Source: Anaerolineae bacterium CG2_30_64_16
GTDB lineage: Bacteria; Chloroflexota; Anaerolineae; CG2-30-64-16
Reading direction: 5' to 3'
DNA: 6,605 nucleotides
Assembly (NCBI GenBank): GCA_001871755.1
Contig: MNXL01000346.1
Location: forward strand, 1 to 6,605
In this document: positions 1 through 5,561 of the stretch, piece by piece
Position numbering within the stretch: position 1 is the stretch's first letter
Layout of the letters: each line of letters opens with the position of its first letter
Position numbers and translations under genes: made by a program
Notes under the pieces: generated by a model
What the model was told of the DNA's origin: nothing
The model's database searches: none
The model's input: the letters and a program-made list of their open reading frames with translations, nothing else

Positions 1-116
1 TAGATCGGTGTGCTCTTCTTACTCACCACGTAGGCGGTAACACCTGCGGCCATCGTGCAAAGCACGACCAACCAGAGCCACTTGCGCAGCAACAAGGCGT
101 ACTGACGAAGTTCCAT
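1..116 (-). CDS. Wzz-type polysaccharide chain-length determinant, N-terminal part (runs off the window)
   Basis: Only the first 38 codons are in the window. The start reads MELRQYALLLRKWLWL, followed by a hydrophobic stretch (about residues 13-31) and then basic/serine residues (SKKS). A short cytoplasmic MELRxY lead before the first membrane helix is typical of Wzz/CpsC-type proteins, which sit in the inner membrane and control the length of O-antigen, capsule or exopolysaccharide chains, often with a BY-kinase domain fused or encoded next door. The ATG is well supported: AAGGAG lies 5 bases upstream. It begins 2 bases after the TGA of the ligase remnant, so it is probably translated from the same message. 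Whether a kinase domain follows cannot be seen. The family call rests on the N-terminus and on the neighbouring ligase. Confidence 0.75.
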   Translation of the reverse strand, partial: MELRQYALLLRKWLWLVVLCTMAAGVTAYVVSKKSTPI

Positions 117-118
117 GA

Positions 119-481
119 TCACTCCTTCGGATGAATCACAACCATCAAACCGAGCAGCCACCAGCCAATGAATGCTGGCTTTGTGCCCCAGAGGACGGCG
201 TCGAACACGCCGTGAGCCAGAACCGCCATCTGGGCGCCGAACAGACCTGCGGCCAGATGGCGCATAAAGCGGCGCTCACCCCGCGCGGCCGTGGTCGCCG
301 TCACCCACAAACTGAGCACAAGGATTGTAGCATAAGCCATCAGTCCAGGCAAACCCAAGTCGACCCCAACCTGCAAAATCAGATTGTGGGCGTGCGGGAT
401 GGGGGTGTCAAACCCGACGGTGAAATACGGGTACAGTAATGGGATCACCAGGGGAAAAGTTCCAATGCCGCTCCACCCGCG
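119..481 (-). pseudogene. C-terminal remnant of a second O-antigen ligase (Wzy_C family)
   Basis: This is an open frame of 120 sense codons that begins directly after the TGA of the preceding ligase and in the same frame. The first residues, RGWSGIGTFPLV, align with FTGTGLGTFRRV of the intact ligase (from about its residue 374), and homology continues to the end. In the 46-residue stretch from GIGTF to GLMAY I count 31 identities, including HAHN and QVxVDLGLPGL. About 370 N-terminal residues are missing: most membrane helices, the NPNQLAG region and the SRGGW motif. The only in-frame start inside is GTG at 448-446, which has no good ribosome site. Synonymous positions differ widely from the intact copy, so it derives from an old paralogue rather than a recent duplication. 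It is most likely the stump of a tandem ligase gene after a deletion. A short translated membrane protein of 109 residues cannot be excluded. Confidence 0.72.
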
Positions 482-2011
482 TCATTGACCAGGCGACAGG
501 CTCGGATCGTCAGCAGGCCACGATTCCCTGGCCTTGACTACCCGCGGCAATGCTGCTATCAACCCCAAGGCCACCCAGAAAGCCAGTCCCGGCTTGGAGC
601 CGGGCGCCAGAGCATCGGTCAGTCCGTAGACGTGCAGCCCGATCAGCCCCGCTAGCAAGCCGAGGGCTGTGGCGCGCACCACCGGACTGCCCCGCCGGGC
701 GACCTGCCAGGTCACAACGCCCGCCAGCCACAGCAGAGCCAGGTAGGCAACCAGCCCCGGCAGCCCCAGGTCTACGGCAACTTGCAGGAACATGTTGTGC
801 GCGTGGGCGATATCGACGTCCGGGCCGACCAGGAAGAGCGGGTACAGCAGGTTCACCACTCGCCGGAACGTGCCCAGCCCGGTGCCCGTGAACGGGAAAT
901 CCTGGATGGCGTAGATGGCCCGGGACCAGATCTCGACCCGGCCAGTGATCGATATCTGCCCGACCGCCTGCTCCAGTTTGACCGAGGGTTCCGCCCCGTA
1001 GAGAATCTCCCCCACACGCCCCGGCCCAACGTAGAGGACGGTGCTGATGGTCACGGCGACGATCAGGGCCGGTGTGACCACAGCCAGGATGCGCAGCCAC
1101 CTGCGCTGGCTGCTGAGCGCCCAGAGGACGGCCAGCGCCAACATACCGCACGCCCCGCCGACCCATCCCCCGCGTGATTGGGTCAACGTCAATGTGCCGG
1201 CGGCGAGCCCCAGCCCCGCCAGCGATACCAGTGCTGGCCAAGGATGCCGCTCTTGCCACCAGCCCAGCACACCTGCCGCCGAGAAAGGCAAATAGAGCAT
1301 GAGCAAGCCGGCCAGTTGGTTGGGATTGATACCCTCGGCCGGCGCGCCGGGTAACCCCGCCAACAACCGGGGAAGGCGCGCAACCAGTGGCTGCAAGAGC
1401 CGCACCTTGGCCGGCCAGCCGGCCCCCAACACGCCGGCAGCCGTCATGCCTAGGCCGAGCAGGGAAAAGACGACCAGCCCCCAGCCCAATGTATTCCGGT
1501 TATGCACGGCGAGAGCAATGGCCCGGAAGGCTGCCAGCCCCAGGATCAGGCCGGCCAGTTTGGGAATGGTCAGTTCCGGCAATGCCGAAGCCCAGACGGC
1601 GACCGGGATGGTCACCACAAAGAGCACCAGCGCCCCGTTGAAAGGCGTCAGCGGCCAGAGCTCACGCTGTACGGCCCAGCGCAGCAGCCACACCAAAAGT
1701 AGCCCGACCAGGGCAAAGGCCGTCCAGTGGGACCAGTAAGATGGAAACAGAAGGAGAGGCATCGCCGCCAGCAGCACCAGCAGCTCCAGAATCGCCACAG
1801 CGCGCGCCACACGGCCAGTGGAGTCCCCTGGGCGCCCGCAAGGGGTACCACTACGATTCAGCAATGCCCGGAGAGACCTCAGCTTGAATAGGACCTGGCT
1901 AGAGCGCGACCAGGATACCAGACCCAGGCCGACCCAAAGGACTGAGATCCTGGGCCATAGCCGCCGGACAAATGCAATCAAGCGGACAGGAGATTCTCGC
2001 GACACCCTCAT
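482..2011 (-). CDS. O-antigen ligase / polymerase family membrane protein (Wzy_C)
   Basis: A 509-residue polytopic inner-membrane protein of the O-antigen ligase/polymerase (WaaL/Wzy-like, Wzy_C) family. Members transfer or polymerise undecaprenyl-linked glycans on the outer face of the membrane. After a hydrophilic, Arg-rich N-terminus (about 1-70), roughly a dozen hydrophobic segments follow. Recognisable family motifs are NPNQLAG (229-235), LTQSRGGW (276-283), the start of the large outer loop with GRVEIW (357-362) and GTGLGTF (376-382), then HAHN (403-406) and VDLGLPG (413-419). The conserved Arg and His in these places are known to matter in WaaL proteins. The start is supported by AGAAGGTGA, with AAGGTG ending 7 bases before the ATG. 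It lies 79 bases downstream of the aminotransferase with no clear promoter between, so co-transcription is likely. Ligase versus polymerase activity and the glycan substrate cannot be told from the sequence. Confidence 0.9.
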   Translation of the reverse strand: MRVSRESPVRLIAFVRRLWPRISVLWVGLGLVSWSRSSQVLFKLRSLRALLNRSGTPCGRPGDSTGRVARAVAILELLVLLAAMPLLLFPSYWSHWTAFALVGLLLVWLLRWAVQRELWPLTPFNGALVLFVVTIPVAVWASALPELTIPKLAGLILGLAAFRAIALAVHNRNTLGWGLVVFSLLGLGMTAAGVLGAGWPAKVRLLQPLVARLPRLLAGLPGAPAEGINPNQLAGLLMLYLPFSAAGVLGWWQERHPWPALVSLAGLGLAAGTLTLTQSRGGWVGGACGMLALAVLWALSSQRRWLRILAVVTPALIVAVTISTVLYVGPGRVGEILYGAEPSVKLEQAVGQISITGRVEIWSRAIYAIQDFPFTGTGLGTFRRVVNLLYPLFLVGPDVDIAHAHNMFLQVAVDLGLPGLVAYLALLWLAGVVTWQVARRGSPVVRATALGLLAGLIGLHVYGLTDALAPGSKPGLAFWVALGLIAALPRVVKARESWPADDPSLSPGQ

Positions 2012-2090
2012 CGGACTTCACCTTCTCAGGGCGGTAGACGGGCCACAGCCACCCCGGATTATGGCTGTCGCTTGAGAGGATACCCCCGCA

Positions 2091-2942
2091 TCAACGACGC
2101 AAAACGCTGGCCTCCCGCGCGGTCGCCTGCGCAAAGTAGGCTTCGAACAACGCCATCAGCCGGCGCGTCAGGGGGCCGACCTCGCCGTCGCCCACCGGGC
2201 GGCCGTCGATGGTGGTAATAGGCATAATATGTCGGGTGCTGCTAGTGATAAAGCATTCATCCCAGCGGGGCAGATCGCGCACGGCCAGCCGAGCCTCTCG
2301 AAGTGCGACATCGTTTTCTGCGGCCAGAGAAAAAAGCACGTCGCGCGTCACACCGGATAGGACCGCTTCGGCAGGCGGTGTCAGCACGATGCCTTCGATC
2401 ACCGCGAACAGGTTGCTATTAGAGCCCTCAGTGAAGGCGCCGCCATGGTGCAGCAACGCTTCGTGCGCGCCGATAGCGTGCGCCCGGCGCCGCGACAGGA
2501 AACTGACCAGCGTGTTGAGCGATTTGGCTTCCGGCAGGAACCGCTGCCCCTCGAACGTGATGGCCGGTGCGCCGTGCGCATAGAGCGCAGGCGGATAGGC
2601 CACCGTAGGCTGCGGCCAGATGAATGCAGTGACCTCACCGCCATTCTCCGCGCCCACCACGAACAGGCGCAACGTGCAATCGGGGGCCGCGTTGACGGCC
2701 AGAACCTCAGCGATCCAGCGCTCGAAGGTGGCCAGCGAGGCCGGCAGGGGCAGCTCCAGGATGCCGGCCGACCGGGCCAAACGGACGAGATGGGCGCCCT
2801 GCTCGAACACCACGCCGTTGGCCACCTGCATCGATTCGTAGACACCGAAAGCACCGTAGAGCGCTGAGTTGAATATCGGGACGGAAGCTTGAGATGGCGG
2901 GATCAACACGCCATTACGTGAAACATACAGCGGCAAACCCAT
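2091..2942 (-). CDS. Class IV aminotransferase, D-alanine-transaminase-like
   Basis: A 283-residue PLP enzyme of fold type IV, the family of D-amino-acid transaminase, branched-chain aminotransferase and aminodeoxychorismate lyase. Landmarks in order are HLVRLARSAGIL (51-62), the catalytic Lys140 in PEAKSLNTL, the PLP-nitrogen-binding Glu172 in FTEGSNSNLF, SGVTR (196-200) for cofactor phosphate, and FITSSTRHIMPIT (231-243) followed by IDGRPVGDGEVGPLTRRL. This last segment and the length fit D-alanine-transaminase-type members best. D-alanine or D-glutamate supply to the cell wall is possible, but exact substrates are not readable. The open frame continues upstream for 101 codons, but that extension is not family-like and would overlap the kinase gene. 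The chosen ATG at 2942 has TGGAG 6 bases upstream, a promoter 50-78 bases upstream, and the family-typical opening LYVSRNGVLIP. It is probably the first gene of the unit that continues into the ligase. Confidence 0.9.
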   Translation of the reverse strand: MGLPLYVSRNGVLIPPSQASVPIFNSALYGAFGVYESMQVANGVVFEQGAHLVRLARSAGILELPLPASLATFERWIAEVLAVNAAPDCTLRLFVVGAENGGEVTAFIWPQPTVAYPPALYAHGAPAITFEGQRFLPEAKSLNTLVSFLSRRRAHAIGAHEALLHHGGAFTEGSNSNLFAVIEGIVLTPPAEAVLSGVTRDVLFSLAAENDVALREARLAVRDLPRWDECFITSSTRHIMPITTIDGRPVGDGEVGPLTRRLMALFEAYFAQATAREASVLRR

Positions 2943-2964
2943 GCAGTGCTCCAGACAACAAATG

Positions 2965-2981
2965 CCGGGCCAGCGGCCCGG
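2965..2981 (-). other. GC-rich hairpin in the aminotransferase leader
   Basis: CCGGGCC and GGCCCGG form a perfect 7-bp stem with a 3-base loop. It starts about 4 bases after the predicted transcription start and ends about 13 bases before the ribosome site. There is no T-run after it, so it is more likely a 5'-end mRNA stabiliser, or chance in GC-rich DNA, than a terminator. Confidence 0.45.
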
Positions 2982-2991
2982 TGCAAAACAC

Positions 2992-3020
2992 AGTGTAGCA
3001 CGGCAGTCGCGATTTGTCCA
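2992..3020 (-). promoter_or_regulatory. Predicted sigma70-type promoter of the aminotransferase-ligase unit
   Basis: On the minus strand there is TGGACA at 3020-3015 (5 of 6 matches to TTGACA), a 17-base spacer, and TACACT at 2997-2992 (4 of 6 matches to TATAAT). A TG one base before the -10 makes TGCTACACT an extended -10. Predicted transcription start is near 2985, giving a leader of about 43 bases. The GTGCTA core matches the predicted promoter of the hydrolase gene. It lies just downstream of the kinase gene and its inverted repeat, a sensible place for a new unit. Confidence 0.6.
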
Positions 3021-3051
3021 AGCTGCGCGATCACAGTCAGCGAGGCTGAAC

Positions 3052-3117
3052 AGCCTTACGAAGGTTTTTGCCCCGACTTGGGTTAGAAATGGTGTCTTCG
3101 GAAACCTTCGCAAGGCT
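3052..3117. repeat. Inverted repeat pair after the kinase gene (family member 3)
   Basis: AGCCTTACGAAGGTTT at 3052-3067 faces AGCCTTGCGAAGGTTT read on the minus strand at 3117-3102. The 16-base arms differ at one central base and are separated by 34 bases. Each arm can fold alone (CCTT/AAGG with a 3-base loop, extended by G·U and A-U). The plus-strand arm runs into five Ts (3065-3069). The right arm overlaps the last two bases of the kinase stop codon TAG. The design matches the pairs at 4095-4190 and 5413-5481. Confidence 0.6.
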
Positions 3118-4039
3118 AGCGGGGCTGCGCCCGCATGAGCGCCGATACCTCCTCCAGTGTTGGGGGTGGGTCGTCGCCGCGCTTGCGCTGGCAGTTGAGC
3201 GCGGCCGCTGCGCACGCGAACGCGATCTTCTGCTCCAGCGGCCAATCAGGTTGCAGCCAACCGTAGATGATCCCGGTCTTGAACAGATCCCCGGCGCCGC
3301 TGGTGTCGGCCACGTTCGGCAGGTGATACGGCTCGAAGCCGAAGGCAGCCCCATCGGCCCGCACGACCAGCACCGGTCGCGGCCCGTCGGTGACAATGAT
3401 CACCCCCGCACCTTTGGCCTGCAACTCCAGCGCGTGGTCATACTCGTACACGCCCGGGAAGTTGGTGTGCAACCAGGCCCGGGAGATGACGATCACATCG
3501 CTGAGACCCGCCAACGGATGCTCTGGCCAGATCGCGTCCGCGCTGATCACCAGCTTGCCGAGGTTGCGAGCGATGTGCGCGGCGCGGTCGCGCTCCTCCC
3601 CACCGTGCGCGTCCACGCTGAGCACAGCGGCCCGGCGCATGATGTCCGAGGCCAGTTCCACTTTGAGGACGTCATCGAATCCGTATGCGATCTGGCTCCG
3701 CTCGCCGTCAGGGGTCACCAGAATGCGCGAAAATGGCGTTGCGGTATGGGGGTCTTGATGAACGTAGCGCGTGTCCAGCCCTGCAGCATAACGCGCCAGT
3801 CTGTCCAGGATGAACGCGCCTTTCCGGTCCGTGCCGATCACATTGCCAACCAACAGGGTGCGCAGCCCCCATAGAGCCAGCGGGATCGCCACCTTGGGCG
3901 CCTCGCCACCTACCTCATCGTACTCATAAGTCGCCGCCACATCTCGCCTGGGCATGGGCAAGTGCGGCACGTGCGTCACATTGTCTACGGTGATGGCGCC
4001 GTAACACAAGACATCAAAAGCATCCTCGCCACCGGGCAT
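3116..4039 (-). CDS. PfkB-family carbohydrate kinase (ribokinase-like)
   Basis: A 307-residue cytoplasmic sugar/nucleoside kinase of the ribokinase (PfkB) fold, which phosphorylates a hydroxymethyl group of a sugar or nucleoside with ATP. It opens with the family-typical beta strand (FDVLCYGAITVDN, residues 8-20), followed by the glycine motif VGGEAPKVAIPLALWG (43-58). The C-terminal signature is DTSGAGDLFKTG (245-256), with Asp251 as the expected catalytic base and GAGD as the anion hole. The tail ALNCQRKRGDDPPPTLEEV is also family-like. In the first motif a Lys stands at position 49 where an Asn is usual (GGNAAN-type), so the substrate may be unusual. The start at 4039 is chosen because AAGGAG lies 6 bases upstream. 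An upstream ATG in frame at 4153 would add 38 residues unlike the family and read through an inverted-repeat arm. No specific substrate can be assigned. Confidence 0.88.
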   Translation of the reverse strand: MPGGEDAFDVLCYGAITVDNVTHVPHLPMPRRDVAATYEYDEVGGEAPKVAIPLALWGLRTLLVGNVIGTDRKGAFILDRLARYAAGLDTRYVHQDPHTATPFSRILVTPDGERSQIAYGFDDVLKVELASDIMRRAAVLSVDAHGGEERDRAAHIARNLGKLVISADAIWPEHPLAGLSDVIVISRAWLHTNFPGVYEYDHALELQAKGAGVIIVTDGPRPVLVVRADGAAFGFEPYHLPNVADTSGAGDLFKTGIIYGWLQPDWPLEQKIAFACAAAALNCQRKRGDDPPPTLEEVSALMRAQPR

Positions 4040-4094
4040 GTCCTTCTCCTTCAAAGGCCCACAATGGGCGCCGAGTTTCCAAACCGACAACGCC

Positions 4095-4190
4095 AGACCC
4101 TGCGGGTTTTCGGCCACAGGCCAGCCTACCTGCCAACCACGCGCCAACCCCATCGCGCGCAGTCGGCAGCCCGAGAAACCCGCAGGGTCT
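4095..4190. repeat. Inverted repeat pair between the LysM and kinase genes (family member 2)
   Basis: AGACCCTGCGGGTTT at 4095-4109 and its exact reverse complement at 4176-4190 form 15-bp arms separated by 66 bases. The match continues for a few more bases (TCGG versus CTCGG) with a one-base gap. Each arm can fold on its own (ACCC/GGGT around TGC, with a G·U pair outward). The plus-strand arm ends in four Ts. The right arm begins 19 bases after the LysM stop codon, and the left arm ends 55 bases before the kinase start. No target-site duplication flanks the pair. Confidence 0.7.
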
Positions 4191-4209
4191 ATGCACCGAG
4201 ATCAGTCGT

Positions 4210-5394
4210 CTAGCGATAGTCGATCAACGCCTCCGGCACATACAGCATGCCGACCCACCGCGCCCGCCCCGCCACATCGCCGATCAACAGAAACGCATCG
4301 TCGGCCGCGTTTTGGCCCCAGCGCGGGCTATACACCACGTGCACGATGTCGGGGCCAAAACTCACGCGGTCGCCCAATAGATCGCGCGCGTTCACGCTGA
4401 AATCCAGGTAGGGCGCGCCCGGTCCCAGATAGTCCTCCTGCAACCGCTCGATCACCTGGGCAGGCGCAAGAGACACCCCCTCCGACCGGTAGTGGCTAAG
4501 CTGGAAAGGATCCCCCATCACGTCAATCAGGGCCGCGTAGTCCCTGGCCACCACTGCGTCCGCCAGATCGGCCAGCAGCGCGTCCAGATCCAGACCCTGG
4601 ATCATCACCGTCACCGAGTTGAGGTGTTCGATTGCCCCATCCCGCGGGCTCTCGCTCCATACCTGGATCCGGCCCAACTGACTGTTGGCCGGCACTTCGA
4701 AGGGCACCGTCGCCGTGAAGGTCCCCTGCTGTCCATACTCACCCACCACCGTCGCAGGCGCCAAGCCGATCTGGCCGCCACTGCCATCCAGAACTGCCAC
4801 GACCACGGTTTGCTCGAAGCCCGATCCCAACCCGACCACAGTCACGGGGCTGGTGACCGTCATGCGTTGCGTCGGCTCCTGGATCACGATCGCCTCACAC
4901 TGGCAGCCAGCCGGGGTAGGCATCGGCAAGGGCGTCACGGTCGGTGCGGGCGTCACGATCGTGGGGATCGGCGTCACGTTGACGGGCGGCGGGATGCGCA
5001 GCATCTGCCCAACGAGGATTCGGTTGGGGTCCGCGATGTTGTTGTATGCGGCCAACTGCTGGAGCGTCACCCCATATCGGCGAGCAATGCTGTAGAGGGT
5101 CTCACCGCGCCCCACCATGTGGTGGGCCACTACGTGGACCGTCCCGGCGCCCGGCTCCGAGGTCGGGATGACCAGCTTCTGCCCGACGAAGATCCGGTCG
5201 GGATTCGCGATGCCGTTTGCGCTGGCGATCATCGCCGGGCTGACACCGTACGACCGGCCGATGCCGCTCAAGGTATCGCCCGGCCGGACCACGTGCACGC
5301 TGCCACTTTGAGCGAACGCGACGGTCGCCGCGCCAAGTCCCAGGAGCAGCACGACAATCGCCAAGAACAGTCGTAGAGTAGTTTGCCCGCGCAC
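4210..5394 (-). CDS. Secreted LysM (x2)-Gmad2 domain protein
   Basis: A 394-residue exported protein, probably bound to peptidoglycan. Residues 1-28 form a signal peptide (basic start, hydrophobic FLAIVVLLLGLGAATVA, cleavage likely after AFA). Two LysM repeats follow at about 33-77 (VHVVRPGDTLSGIGRSYGV to GQKLVIP) and 91-135 (MVGRGETLYSIARRYGV to GQMLRIP). A Thr/Pro linker spans about 136-162. A Gmad2-like immunoglobulin-fold domain covers about 165-266 (SPVTVVGLGSGFEQTV, FTATVPFEVP, WSESPRDGAIEHLNSVTV). The last 125 residues or so are a domain I do not recognise; the opening LADLADAVVARDYAALIDVMGD recalls NTF2-like folds. The GTG start is supported by AGGAGG 5 bases upstream and by the signal peptide position. 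LysM binds cell-wall glycan; the role of the rest is unknown. The architecture is common in Chloroflexota as I recall it. It is flanked by inverted-repeat pairs on both sides. Confidence 0.88.
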   Translation of the reverse strand: MRGQTTLRLFLAIVVLLLGLGAATVAFAQSGSVHVVRPGDTLSGIGRSYGVSPAMIASANGIANPDRIFVGQKLVIPTSEPGAGTVHVVAHHMVGRGETLYSIARRYGVTLQQLAAYNNIADPNRILVGQMLRIPPPVNVTPIPTIVTPAPTVTPLPMPTPAGCQCEAIVIQEPTQRMTVTSPVTVVGLGSGFEQTVVVAVLDGSGGQIGLAPATVVGEYGQQGTFTATVPFEVPANSQLGRIQVWSESPRDGAIEHLNSVTVMIQGLDLDALLADLADAVVARDYAALIDVMGDPFQLSHYRSEGVSLAPAQVIERLQEDYLGPGAPYLDFSVNARDLLGDRVSFGPDIVHVVYSPRWGQNAADDAFLLIGDVAGRARWVGMLYVPEALIDYR

Positions 5395-5412
5395 AAGACC
5401 CTCCTCTTTTCT

Positions 5413-5481
5413 AGACCCGAAGGGTTTTTGGGAAGACGTGTCGCCGTGAAATGACCTTGATACAAGAAACCCTTCGGGTCT
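5413..5481. repeat. Inverted repeat pair upstream of the LysM gene (family member 1)
   Basis: AGACCCGAAGGGTTT at 5413-5427 and its exact reverse complement at 5467-5481 form 15-bp arms with 39 bases between. Each arm can form a small hairpin with a GAA loop and one G·U pair. The plus-strand arm runs into five Ts (5425-5429); the minus-strand arm continues as TTTCTT. The left arm lies 18 bases upstream of the LysM GTG start, just before its ribosome site. No flanking duplication was seen. Confidence 0.7.
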
Positions 5482-5518
5482 TTAAGAAACTACTTCTTCT
5501 CGAATATGCAGCCCTGAG

Positions 5519-5561
5519 ATGCAAAGACCCGACCTCCTGCTGCAAGGTCGGGTCTTTGCAT
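5519..5561 (-). terminator. Strong hairpin at the end of the hydrolase gene, likely terminator
   Basis: A perfect 17-bp stem (ATGCAAAGACCCGACCT with its complement) closes a 9-base loop. The final A of the hydrolase TAA stop is the first paired base. There is no long T-run after the stem; TCTTT lies within the distal arm. It may therefore act as a 3'-end stabiliser or weak terminator. It shares the ten bases AAAGACCCGA with the arm of the neighbouring inverted-repeat pair. Confidence 0.55.

Noticed and set aside
483..485. ATG overlapping the ligase TGA (ATGA) as a start for the remnant
   Set aside because: It is in another frame and stops after 25 codons, so it cannot make the ligase-like product.
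510..1259. Second minus-strand frame inside the ligase (249 codons)
   Set aside because: Gly/Arg/Ala-rich out-of-frame reading of the ligase with no membrane or domain pattern.
2045..2068. Small hairpin ACAGCCA/TGGCTGT with a 10-base loop, and a CATAAT box, between the aminotransferase and ligase genes
   Set aside because: Only 7 bp with no T-run after it, and no -35 box at a usable distance from CATAAT; not enough for a terminator or promoter.
2943..3245. N-terminal extension of the aminotransferase frame by 101 codons
   Set aside because: It overlaps the kinase gene and the inverted repeat, has no family similarity, and contains the promoter of the shorter gene. The ATG at 2942 has a good ribosome site.
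3068..3874. Plus-strand open frame opposite the kinase (268 codons)
   Set aside because: No domain or ribosome site; it mirrors the codon bias of the kinase gene.
4040..4153. 38-codon extension of the kinase start
   Set aside because: It reads through an inverted-repeat arm, is unlike the family, and the ATG at 4039 has AAGGAG at the right distance.
4492..5376. Long plus-strand open frame opposite the LysM gene (294 codons)
   Set aside because: It is rich in His, Arg and Gln with no recognisable domain; a shadow of GC-rich coding on the other strand.
3052..5481. Inverted-repeat pairs as small transposable elements (MITEs)
   Set aside because: No target-site duplications flank any pair, and the inter-arm sequences are unrelated, so a mobile-element label is not supported.
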